Part shown: positions 18,690 to 26,567 of the stretch, piece by piece
Layout: each line of letters starts with the position of its first letter
How positions within the stretch are numbered: position 1 is the first letter of the stretch
Assembly: GCF_001449115.1 (NCBI RefSeq)
Contig: NZ_LAIJ01000009.1
Span: 186,001 to 250,000 of the forward strand
DNA: 64,000 bases
DNA from: Occallatibacter gabretensis
GTDB taxonomy: Bacteria; Acidobacteriota; Terriglobia; Terriglobales; Acidobacteriaceae
Reading direction: 5' to 3'
The notes under the pieces: generated by a model
Databases searched by the model: none
What the model saw: only the letters and a program-made list of their open reading frames with translations
What the model was told of the DNA's origin: nothing
Translations under genes and position numbers: made by a program

Positions 18690-21013
18690 GTTTGAAGTTT
18701 CGCAGCACAACAGGTGTCATTGCACTTGCCCTCATCGCGGCGCTTTTTGTGGTTGCGGCCGCTGCGCAGGACACCTTTAACGCGCCTCGCGGGCAGCAGA
18801 TCCCTCCTCCCGCCTGCTTCACCATTCGCGGTGCATGGGAAGGCGGTTACGTTCCATGCACGCCCGCCAGCCATGCAGAATGGCTAGCAGATATCACGCA
18901 CTGGCGTATGGAGCGGCTGATCCGCGTTGGTTACGATCCTGCCCGCTATGAGATGTCTGAGCTGAAATGGTCGCAATCCGCCTTCATGCAGCCCCAGATG
19001 ATGGTGCACGACCGTTACTTCTACGATCCCGTCGAGCACCGATACACCGTAGATCGCTATCTGAATGATCTCACCGCTCGCTACGGCGGCATTGATGCCG
19101 TGCTCCTCTGGCCAACCTATCCAAATATGGGCATCGATGATCGCAATCAGCTCGACATGGTGCGCTCGATGCCTGGAGGCGTCGAAGGTCTGCGGAAGAT
19201 GATCGAAGAATTTCATCACCGCGGCGTGCATGTCTTGTTTCCGATGATGATGTGGGATCAGGGCACGCATGATCCAGGTAAGCCATGGCCTGATGCTATT
19301 GCGGAACTGATGAAGGAGATAGGCGCCGACGGCATCAACGGCGACACGCAGGATGGTGTTCCGCTGGCGTTTTCTCTGGCTGCTGAGAAGATCAACCATC
19401 CACTGGTCTTTGAGCCGGAAGGCAGCCCGCATGACGAAGCCCTGGCGTGGGACGTAATGACCTGGGGACAGTACACATTTCAGTTTGTTCCCACAGTCGA
19501 CAGGTACCGCTGGCTTGAGCCGCGTCACCAGGTCAACATTCAGGGCCGCTGGGTGCGCGAAAAAACAGACGAGCTCCAGTTCGCCTTCTTCAATGGTGAA
19601 GGCTGGGAGAGCTGGGAAAATGTCTGGGGCATCTGGAATGGTGTCACGCCGCGTGACGGTGAAGCGACGCGCCGGATTGCAACCATCGAGCGCGCGGTAG
19701 CGCCTTTCTTAGCCAGTCAGCAGTGGGAGCCGTTCTATCCCATGCTCCGTTACGGTGTCTACGCGAGTCGTTGGCCGTTGAGCTCCGAAACCGTTTGGAC
19801 AATTGTGAATCGCAATGAATACGACACAAGTGGCTCGCAGATGACAGTGCCTGTGCAAAGCGGCATGCGCTACTTCGATCTCTATCGCGGTGTTGAGCTG
19901 AAACCAGTCACGCAAGGCAGCGATGCGGTGCTGCAATTCGATATCGAAGCACACGGTTACGACGCGGTGCTGGCAACCACAGGCGAGCCGGGCGCGCGCT
20001 TCAAAGAGCTAATGACAACAATGGCCGGACTGACGGCGAAGCCGCTGTCCTCCTACTCGCACGAGTGGACGCCGATCCCGCAGAAGCTTGTGGAAATCGC
20101 CTCCACCCAGCCGGCCAGCTCCACACCCGAGGGAATGATTCGCATTGAAGGAGGTGACTACCTCTTCAGAGTAGAGGGGATCGAGATCGAAGGCTCGGAT
20201 GATATCGGGGTGGATGTGCAGTATCCATGGGAGAATAGTCCGCGGCGCTTTCATGAACACCCATTACAAATTAAGCCGTTTTACATCGACAAGTATCCGG
20301 TCACGAACGCGGAATTCAAGAAGTTTTTGGACTCATCGCACTACCGTCCGAAAGACGATCAGAACTTCCTCAAGGACTGGGCGAACGGCACCTATCCGGA
20401 CAGCGCGGCAAATAAGCCTGTCACATGGATATCTATTGAAGACGCGCGGGAATATGCAAAGTGGTCCGGCAAGCGGCTTCCGCACGAGTGGGAGTGGCAG
20501 TACGCCGCGCAGGGAAGCGACGGCCGGGTATATCCATGGGGCAACTGCGACTGGCAGCCAAGCGTGAATCCAGCTGCGGGAGCTGCTGCACCACCTGCCG
20601 CGCAGCCTGCTGCGCCTCCCGGCCCGAATCCGGCGAGAAGCTTGGTTCCATCGCCAGCACCGCCAGTTCCGCCCTGCAACTGGAGACCGGATCCGGCAAA
20701 CGCGCCCGCGCCAATTGCTGATCACGGTCGCGTACTCACTCCGCCCAGCAACGTGGACATGCATCCGAACGGTACGAGCCCATTTGGTGTCATGGACATG
20801 GTGGGGAACGTCTGGCAATGGACGGACGAGTATTTTGACGACCATACACGCGCCGCAATTCTGCGCGGTGGCAGCCACTATCGTCCAATTGGTTCCATCT
20901 GGTACTTTCCGCAGGCATACAAAAACAGTCAGCACGGAAAGCTGCTGCTCATGGCCCCAGGCTATGACCGTTCCGGCACAGTTGGCTTTCGCTGCGTGAA
21001 AGATGCCGAGTGA
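18686..21013 (+). CDS. Exported glycosidase-like protein fused to a SUMF1/formylglycine-enzyme-like domain
   Basis: A 775-residue fusion. After a signal peptide (1-27), residues about 40-470 look like a TIM-barrel glycoside hydrolase (RYGGIDAVLLWPTYPNMG, GVHVLFPMMMWD, EIGADGINGDTQDG, with HPLVFEPEGS as a possible acid/base Glu). Residues about 483-773 form an FGE-sulfatase/SUMF1 domain (GMIRIEGGDYLF, YIDKYPVTNAEFKKF, GKRLPHEWEWQYAA, GNVWQWTDEYF, ILRGGSHY, GTVGFRC). A Pro/Ala-rich insert of roughly 50 residues interrupts it near 629-680. The Cys that follows RGGSW in true formylglycine generators is absent here, so sulfatase activation is unlikely. A carbohydrate-binding or other role is more probable. 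Coupled by overlaps to both neighbours. Confidence 0.68.
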   Translation: MSLKFRSTTGVIALALIAALFVVAAAAQDTFNAPRGQQIPPPACFTIRGAWEGGYVPCTPASHAEWLADITHWRMERLIRVGYDPARYEMSELKWSQSAFMQPQMMVHDRYFYDPVEHRYTVDRYLNDLTARYGGIDAVLLWPTYPNMGIDDRNQLDMVRSMPGGVEGLRKMIEEFHHRGVHVLFPMMMWDQGTHDPGKPWPDAIAELMKEIGADGINGDTQDGVPLAFSLAAEKINHPLVFEPEGSPHDEALAWDVMTWGQYTFQFVPTVDRYRWLEPRHQVNIQGRWVREKTDELQFAFFNGEGWESWENVWGIWNGVTPRDGEATRRIATIERAVAPFLASQQWEPFYPMLRYGVYASRWPLSSETVWTIVNRNEYDTSGSQMTVPVQSGMRYFDLYRGVELKPVTQGSDAVLQFDIEAHGYDAVLATTGEPGARFKELMTTMAGLTAKPLSSYSHEWTPIPQKLVEIASTQPASSTPEGMIRIEGGDYLFRVEGIEIEGSDDIGVDVQYPWENSPRRFHEHPLQIKPFYIDKYPVTNAEFKKFLDSSHYRPKDDQNFLKDWANGTYPDSAANKPVTWISIEDAREYAKWSGKRLPHEWEWQYAAQGSDGRVYPWGNCDWQPSVNPAAGAAAPPAAQPAAPPGPNPARSLVPSPAPPVPPCNWRPDPANAPAPIADHGRVLTPPSNVDMHPNGTSPFGVMDMVGNVWQWTDEYFDDHTRAAILRGGSHYRPIGSIWYFPQAYKNSQHGKLLLMAPGYDRSGTVGFRCVKDAE

Positions 21014-22334
21014 GGGAAAAGTGAGCAGTGTGGTTGAGCCCGCAATTCGGTGGTTCAAGCAGGAGCGTGTGATTCCTCTGCAACTGTTGCTCCTGCTTGC
21101 AGCCGCCGTGGCCGCGCTCTCCGCCAGGGGCGCGATCAATCCCAATCTGCCCACCATGATCGGAGTCCTCGCCGTCGGCGGATTTACGTGCGCTGAAATC
21201 GGCGGCATCATTCCCTGGATCAAAAGAGCCGGCGGCCCGGCTCTCACTGCGGCCTTTCTACCGTCTTATGCTGTCTCGCGGCACTGGCTCCCGGACAATA
21301 TCGTGGATTGCGTCACGAAATTCACGTCATCCACGCAATTCATCTACCTCTTCATCACCGCCATTGTTGTGGGAAGCATTCTCCGCATGCCTCGCCGCCA
21401 GCTCATCGCCGGAATGTTGAAGATATTTGTTCCTCTCATAGGCGCATCCATTCTGGCGCTTATCGTTGCCGCGCTCGGCGGAATGGCCATCCATGTCCCC
21501 CCATCTGAGGCCCTCTTCATGGTCGCAATTCCCATCATGGCCGGTGGCGTTGGTGAAGGTGTCCTCCCGCTATCGACCGGCTACGCGCAACTCCGGCACA
21601 TGAACGCCGGAATTCTCATCGGGCAGCTCCTTCCCGTCGTTCTCTTCGGAAATCTGGTCTCCATTGTCTTTGCAGGCGCCTTGAACTCACTTGGCCGTCG
21701 TTTCCCGCATCTCACCGGGAACGGAATACTTGAGCCCGAACCGGCAGATGCGGCACAGCCCGCAGCACTCCCGCCTGACCCTTCGCACCACGACACACTC
21801 GATCTGCACGCCATTATCATCGTCATCTTCGTTTGTATTTTGCTTTATATGATCGGGCAGATCTGCCAGTCCCTCACTTCTTTTCCGGGGCCAGTTGCGA
21901 CGCTGATTCTCACCGTTCTATTGAAGCTCACCGGAGTCCTTCCCCCCCACATCGACAACGCAGCAGGCGCAGTCGGCCGCTTCTTTTCGACTGCTGTAAC
22001 CTATCCGCTTCTCTTCGCCGTAGCCGTCGCCTTGACGTCGTGGAGCGCAATTGTGACGGCGTTACGCCCGGCAAACCTCCTCATCGTCATCCTAGTTGTT
22101 ACTACACTCGTCGTCTCCGGCTTTTTCCTGGGTCGAGCGATGGGGCTCTATCCCATTGAGGCAGCGCTCATCAACGCATGTCATAGTGGATCTGGCGGCA
22201 CTGGCGCCGTCGCAATTCTGACTGCTTCCGACCGAATGGAGCTGATGTCGTTTGCGCAGATTGCCACGCGTGTAGGTGGCGTAATCACAGTGGCCTCTGC
22301 GTTCTTCGCTGCACGATGGTTCGGCATCTGGTAG
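21003..22334 (+). CDS. 2-hydroxycarboxylate transporter family permease (CCS/CitS type)
   Basis: A 443-residue membrane protein with about eleven helices. Two family-specific re-entrant motifs are visible: IMAGGVGEGVLPLS (about 180-193) and CHSGSGGTGAVAILTASDRMELM (about 396-418), which correspond to the GGxG loops of the CitS/CimH/MleP family. Such proteins carry citrate, malate, lactate or citramalate-like acids with Na+ or H+. The start at 21003 overlaps the SUMF1 fusion by 11 nt. A CoA-transferase and a CitE-like lyase follow directly, suggesting that the imported hydroxy acid is activated to a CoA ester and cleaved. Confidence 0.85.
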   Translation: MPSEGKVSSVVEPAIRWFKQERVIPLQLLLLLAAAVAALSARGAINPNLPTMIGVLAVGGFTCAEIGGIIPWIKRAGGPALTAAFLPSYAVSRHWLPDNIVDCVTKFTSSTQFIYLFITAIVVGSILRMPRRQLIAGMLKIFVPLIGASILALIVAALGGMAIHVPPSEALFMVAIPIMAGGVGEGVLPLSTGYAQLRHMNAGILIGQLLPVVLFGNLVSIVFAGALNSLGRRFPHLTGNGILEPEPADAAQPAALPPDPSHHDTLDLHAIIIVIFVCILLYMIGQICQSLTSFPGPVATLILTVLLKLTGVLPPHIDNAAGAVGRFFSTAVTYPLLFAVAVALTSWSAIVTALRPANLLIVILVVTTLVVSGFFLGRAMGLYPIEAALINACHSGSGGTGAVAILTASDRMELMSFAQIATRVGGVITVASAFFAARWFGIW

Positions 22335-22340
22335 GTTCTC

Positions 22341-23591
22341 ATGTTTACACTTCAGGAATTTCGTAGTGATAATCCCGGAGCGCTGAAGGGCGTACGCGTT
22401 GTCGATCTCTCGCGCCTGGTCGCCGGCAATACATTGACCATGGCGCTCGCCGACCTCGGCGCTGAGGTAATCAAGGTCGAGCCACCGCGTGGAGACAGCT
22501 TACGTGAGTGGCGTGTGCATGGCATCAGCACGGCATGGAAGGCCTACTCCAGAAATAAGCGTAGCATCTGTTTAGATCTTCGCCAGCCTGCAGGCGTGGA
22601 GGTTCTTCAAAAACTCCTAGCGAGCGCTCACGTCTTTGTAGAAAATTTTCGTCCCGGAACACTTGGGAAGATGGGACTCGCGCCCACCGATCTGTTGGCA
22701 CTCCATCCCAGGCTCATCATTGCGCGCATCTCCGGCTGGGGGCAGAGTGGCCCGTACGCCGACCGCCCCGGCTTCGGCACGCTCGTCGAAGGAATGTCAG
22801 GTTTCGCTGCTATGAATGGCTTTGCGGACCGCGAACCCGTACTCCCGCCGATCTATCTAGCCGACATGACAGCCGGGCTATACGGTGCGATTGGCGTTCT
22901 CGCCGCTCTCCGAGCAGTTGAGAACGGAAGTGGGAGCGGGCAGGTCATAGATGTCTCGCTCCTGGATTCCGTCTTCTCCATCCTTGGGCCTCAGGCAGCA
23001 AACTTTCGGCTTACGGGAAAGGTTAAGCCAAGAACCGGTAGCTGTTCCACCAACAGCGCGCCACGCAACATATACAAGACAAGCGATGGACATTGGGTCA
23101 GCCTTTCTGCATCCACGCAGGTCATGACAAAGACCTTGTTTCGCGCTATCGGCCGTCCGGAGCTTATCTCTGATCCGCGCTTTCTCAACAACGAGGCACG
23201 GGTGCGGAACGTCGTTGAACTCAATCGCATTCTCGCTGGGCACATAGAGGCTATGACGCGTGACGAGTGCCTGACGCATTTTCAGAGGGCCGGCGTCACC
23301 ATCGCGCCTGTCTACGACATGCGGGAGATTGAAGCCGATCCGCACTTCATTCAACGCGAAATTGTTGTTGAATTACCTGACGACGAGATGGGAACAGTGC
23401 CGGTTCATTCCATTTGCCCGCGCCTGTCCAATACCCCAGGTGTCTTTCGCAATTCTGCGCCGCGTCTCGGGCAGGACAGCGAAACAATTCTCGAAGAGCT
23501 TGGCTTTTCCGTATCCGGTATCGAGAGTCTGAAAGAGAAAGGGGTGATCAGCCGTGTCGATTCAGAATATCCGCCGGTTGATGCGGAGTAA
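22341..23591 (+). CDS. Class III (CaiB/BaiF) CoA-transferase
   Basis: A 416-residue family III CoA-transferase. It begins with GVRVVDLSRLVAGNTLTMALADLGAEVIKVEPP, the CoA-binding N-terminal motif. NKRSICLDLRQPAGVEVLQKLL and the catalytic Asp in YLADMTAGLYGAIGVLAAL (about residue 175) match formyl-CoA and succinyl-CoA:malate/citramalate transferases. It starts 6 nt after the transporter stop. With the lyase downstream, a plausible job is moving CoA from a donor such as succinyl-CoA onto a hydroxy acid. The exact acceptor is unknown. Confidence 0.88.
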   Translation: MFTLQEFRSDNPGALKGVRVVDLSRLVAGNTLTMALADLGAEVIKVEPPRGDSLREWRVHGISTAWKAYSRNKRSICLDLRQPAGVEVLQKLLASAHVFVENFRPGTLGKMGLAPTDLLALHPRLIIARISGWGQSGPYADRPGFGTLVEGMSGFAAMNGFADREPVLPPIYLADMTAGLYGAIGVLAALRAVENGSGSGQVIDVSLLDSVFSILGPQAANFRLTGKVKPRTGSCSTNSAPRNIYKTSDGHWVSLSASTQVMTKTLFRAIGRPELISDPRFLNNEARVRNVVELNRILAGHIEAMTRDECLTHFQRAGVTIAPVYDMREIEADPHFIQREIVVELPDDEMGTVPVHSICPRLSNTPGVFRNSAPRLGQDSETILEELGFSVSGIESLKEKGVISRVDSEYPPVDAE

Positions 23592-24432
23592 GCTGTTTGT
23601 GCCGTCCGTCCGTCCGGATTTGTTTCTCAAAGCGACCTCTAGCGGAGCCGATGCCGTCTGTTTCGATCTGGAAGAAGGAGTTCCGACAGATCGCAAGGCT
23701 GAGGCTCGCGAAAATCTCTCTGCCTCTCTCCGCACTTTCAATTCTGCTGGTCATCCGGCTCTGTTAGTCCGCGTGAATCGCGCAGCCTCCGACAATCTGC
23801 AGTTGGACATTGAAGCTGTTGCTGGATCGCATCTGGCGGCAATCGCCTTGCCAAAGGTCGAAACCATTGAGGAGATAACCCTTGTCGATGAGCTGCTTAC
23901 AAAAATAGAGCGTGAGCGTGGCCTTATAGATCCAATTGCGCTGCTGGTTACGATTGAATCCCCGCGTGGGCTCCGCTGTGCGGCGGAGCTGGCTCAGAGT
24001 TCGCCGCGAGTCATCGGGCTGCAATTGGGATTCGCCGACCTCTTCGAACCGCTTGGAATCTCTTCTACCGATGCGCTTGCGCGGAACAATGTTCGCCTCA
24101 TGCTCCGTCTTGCCGCTGCGGAGGCCAATGTCGATTGCTACGAATCAGCGTACCCATTATTTAGGGATGAGCCAGGCTTTCTCGCTCAGCTGGAAGATGC
24201 TCGCTCGCTTGGCTTTGCCGGCGCAAGCTGCATTCATCCGTCGCAGATCGGCCCGGCAAATCGCGTCTTCGCTCCGACAGTCGAGGAAATCCAATATGCA
24301 AAGGGAGTTTTGAATGCTGCTGAAGAAACCAGCCGGCAAGGTAGCGCAATCGCGCAGTATAACGGCAAGATGATCGACGCCCCATTCCTTCTGCGAGCCA
24401 GATCGATCCTTGCGGCAAGTGGCTTGCATTGA
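23554..24432 (+). CDS. HpcH/HpaI or CitE-like CoA-ester lyase (malyl-/citramalyl-CoA lyase type)
   Basis: A 292-residue TIM-barrel lyase of the CitE/MclA/HpcH superfamily. RSKLFVPSVRPDLFLKA is the characteristic opening, DLEEGVPTDRKAEAR carries acidic and Arg residues of the active site, IESPRGL holds the metal-binding Glu, and LGFADLFEPLG the metal-binding Asp. A GTG start at 23554 has AAAGGGG nine bases upstream; an ATG at 23581 gives the conventional N-terminus but no clear RBS, so GTG is kept. It overlaps the CoA-transferase and ends the operon. It would cleave a 3-hydroxyacyl-CoA (malyl-CoA or citramalyl-CoA) to acetyl-CoA plus a 2-oxo acid. Specificity is inferred. Confidence 0.82.
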   Translation: MSIQNIRRLMRSKLFVPSVRPDLFLKATSSGADAVCFDLEEGVPTDRKAEARENLSASLRTFNSAGHPALLVRVNRAASDNLQLDIEAVAGSHLAAIALPKVETIEEITLVDELLTKIERERGLIDPIALLVTIESPRGLRCAAELAQSSPRVIGLQLGFADLFEPLGISSTDALARNNVRLMLRLAAAEANVDCYESAYPLFRDEPGFLAQLEDARSLGFAGASCIHPSQIGPANRVFAPTVEEIQYAKGVLNAAEETSRQGSAIAQYNGKMIDAPFLLRARSILAASGLH

Positions 24433-24472
24433 GATTCGCATTTCTAGGTTGGCAATAGCGAGCTGATGATAT

Positions 24473-24739
24473 CTATTCGCGATGCACGTGTAGATGTGGT
24501 TCAGCGAAGATTAAGCGGAAGACGAGCGTTGTTTTATCGTTGACAGGCTGCTGAGACAAGATCATATAGTCGCGATACGCATTCGACACCCGCCTCTCAA
24601 CAGGCAGCGGAACATTCAATTCCTGATGACAGCACGAGAATTGAGCCAGTCCGCTTGTCGGTCCACACGCAATACTGATGCTATGCAGGGTCAAGGTCGG
24701 CGTGGCCCGTCGGTTATCGGTCGACAGCAGCCTGTTCAA
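24473..24739 (-). CDS. Hypothetical 88-residue ORF, possible gene remnant
   Basis: The minus-strand frame TPTLTLHSISIACG...LNVPLPVERRVSNAYRDYMIL...TTLVFRLIFAEPHLHV reads like part of a real protein (balanced composition, alternating hydrophobic pattern) but matches no family I can name and has no clear RBS. It borders the terminase remnant, so it may be another decayed fragment. Low confidence that it is expressed. Confidence 0.25.
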   Translation of the reverse strand: MNRLLSTDNRRATPTLTLHSISIACGPTSGLAQFSCCHQELNVPLPVERRVSNAYRDYMILSQQPVNDKTTLVFRLIFAEPHLHVHRE

Positions 24740-25128
24740 TCCATACGAAATGTTAATCGAGGATAAAGTTTCAGGAATCGCTTTGATTCAGGGACTGAAG
24801 CGCGAAAGCATTTTCTATGTAGCGCCATGTAAACGGGAATCAGAAAGTGACAAATATATGCGCCTGACTGTGCAGTAGATTAAGTTCGAAAATAGGCGTG
24901 CTCTCCTTCCGCACACCATTCCTTGGCTTGACGAATATCTTCATGAGATCACTTTCTTTTCCGGGGCTAAGCACGACGACCAATTAGACTCGGCTACACA
25001 TGCTCTAAGGTGGCTTACGTCTAGCGCGGATGTAGCTTCAGGCCCCCATGATTCCATATTTCCCTATGCAATTACCCGGCTATCGCCCCTGATGGTGTCA
25101 CAGATCGACTCGATATGCTTCCGCTGAA
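24738..25128 (+). pseudogene. Phage large terminase (TerL) 3' remnant, interrupted by a nonsense codon
   Basis: Reading one plus-strand frame through the TAG at 24876-24878 gives YEMLIEDKVSGIALIQGLK, then ESDKYMRLTVQ-stop-IKFENRRALLPHTIPWLDEYL, then HEITFFSGAKHDDQLDSATHALRWL. This is the order of the nuclease domain end of phage TerL proteins: IEDKASG-x-LIQ, a K-x-x-R-x-x-x-x-A segment, the LP-x-x-x-PW block, and the diagnostic HDDQVDSxxQALxWL active-site motif. The N-terminal ATPase domain (Walker A/B) is absent. The frame ends at TGA near 25126. Truncation plus the internal stop make it a pseudogene. No other phage structural gene was recognised nearby. Confidence 0.75.
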
Positions 25129-25292
25129 GAGTATGGCAAAGGCATTCACTTGTTTGTAGATGGGGCATGCAGCAGCTTTTTTACAGGCGAAAGGACTGGA
25201 GACGCCCAGTACAACAAGCTAACCAATACTTTCCTGAAGATCAGGTTGTCCCTAGGTCGACAATTCGGGAAAGCTTTGAAGGTGTGATTGCA
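25129..25292. other. Intergenic stretch without recognisable genes
   Basis: Between the terminase remnant and the regulator operator I see no convincing coding frame, RNA or repeat. GGAAAGCTTTGA at 25268-25279 matches 10 of 12 bases of the first LacI operator palindrome (mismatches at positions 1 and 11), but the arm symmetry is broken, so it is noted only. Confidence 0.4.
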
Positions 25293-25293
25293 A

Positions 25294-25305
25294 GAAATCG
25301 ATTTC
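25294..25305. promoter_or_regulatory. LacI-type operator upstream of the second regulator (GAAATCGATTTC)
   Basis: A perfect 12-bp palindrome, 14 bp if the flanking A and T are counted (25293-25306), with the central CG typical of LacI-family operators. It lies about 120 bp upstream of the regulator start. It matches the two GAAAACGATTTC sites before the TonB receptor at 28336 and 28400 at 11 of 12 positions. Confidence 0.65.
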
Positions 25306-25424
25306 TCAAATAAATTGATCCGTAGTGCGCTGCTGGATAGCGAGATCCAGTGCGTTCAATGCATCTAGCTCTGCAACGAGCGCTTATCAAAGAATTTTCT
25401 GTGCACCTTTCGGATGTGTCTACT

Positions 25425-26537
25425 ATGAGTGCGAAGGTTCCTGCGGGGAAAAAGATACGGAGCAATCACGTAGACATTGTGCAGGTTGCGCAGCACGCCG
25501 GTGTTTCTCCGGCTACGGTTTCTCGTGTCGCGAACGGTCAGTCTACAGTGGCCAAACACCTGGCGAAGCGGGTCTGGAAAGCTATAGAGGAGCTAGGCTA
25601 CACGCCCAACCCGCAGGCTCGCGCGCTTGTCTCCGGCCGCAGCCGCGTTCTGGGACTTCTGGTTTCTGAGATTACCAATCCGTTTTTTCCGGAATTGATG
25701 CAGAGCTTTGAGGATGTGGCCGGCGAGCACGATTTCGAGGTCATGATCGGATCCACCAATTACAACCGTGAGCGTGCAAAGCTTTTTATCCGCCGGCTGG
25801 TACAGCGGCGAGTGGAAGGTGTAGCCGTAATGACCTTCCGGGCCGAATCGCATCTGTTGGATGAGCTGGTCGCGCAGGATATACCCCTTGTGACGATCGA
25901 TGTGAGCGCGAACTCGGCAAGATCGCTGGTGCTTGAGGTCGATTACGCATACGGAATCGATCAGACCATTCAACATCTGGCACTATTGGGCCACCGCCGC
26001 ATCGGGTTTGCAAGCGGCCCCCTGCCACATCTCACCAATGTGCGCCGCAGGGACGCTTTCTTGAACTCCGTTAAGAAGATAGGCCTGTCCGCACAGAACA
26101 CGCCCATTTTTATCGGTGATCATACCTTCGAAGGCGGGACCCTGGCTGCGCTCCACTTTCTTAAGTGCAAACCGCGTCCAACGGCAATTGTGTGCTCTAA
26201 CGACATGATGGCTATTGGTGTGCTGCGGGTGATGACGGAGCGCGGCATCCGTGTTCCCAGGGAAGTGTCCGTGGTGGGGTTTGATGATATTCACCTGGCA
26301 GAATTCACTAACCCGCCTTTGACTACTGTGTGTATGTCGCGGCAGGAACTTGCTCACGCCGCCTTCCGGGGATTGGAGCAGTTGTGGGCTGGAAGTTCCC
26401 CGGATTCAAACAACTCGATTCGTGTGCGAACCGGCCTTGTGATTCGGCAATCTACGGACCCACCTCTTGAGCTCGCTGATTCCCTGCGGACCCGATCGCG
26501 CTCGCGCAAGGTAAAGGTGCGATCCGCAGCTATTTGA
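25425..26537 (+). CDS. LacI-family transcriptional regulator (second polysaccharide locus)
   Basis: Regulator of about 370 residues. The HTH reads VDIVQVAQHAGVSPATVSRVANGQSTV, followed by the hinge (ARALVSGRSRVLGLLVSEITNPFFPE) and a ligand-binding domain with SNDMMAIGVLRVM and GFDDIHLAEFTNPPLTT. ATG 25425 puts a short basic leader (MSAKVPAGKKIRSNH) before the HTH as usual for the family. In-frame starts at 25350 (GTG) and 25359 (ATG) would add 22-25 residues, and no RBS clearly decides. It is convergent with the symporter gene and 2 kb from the TonB receptor. Matching operator palindromes occur before itself and before the receptor. Confidence 0.88.
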   Translation: MSAKVPAGKKIRSNHVDIVQVAQHAGVSPATVSRVANGQSTVAKHLAKRVWKAIEELGYTPNPQARALVSGRSRVLGLLVSEITNPFFPELMQSFEDVAGEHDFEVMIGSTNYNRERAKLFIRRLVQRRVEGVAVMTFRAESHLLDELVAQDIPLVTIDVSANSARSLVLEVDYAYGIDQTIQHLALLGHRRIGFASGPLPHLTNVRRRDAFLNSVKKIGLSAQNTPIFIGDHTFEGGTLAALHFLKCKPRPTAIVCSNDMMAIGVLRVMTERGIRVPREVSVVGFDDIHLAEFTNPPLTTVCMSRQELAHAAFRGLEQLWAGSSPDSNNSIRVRTGLVIRQSTDPPLELADSLRTRSRSRKVKVRSAAI

Positions 26538-26567
26538 GCCATCCGCCGGCCGCTGGAGAAAGTTTCG

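Noticed and set aside
18686..21013. Sulfatase-activating formylglycine enzyme
   Set aside because: No Cys follows the RGGS motif and no sulfatase gene is nearby.
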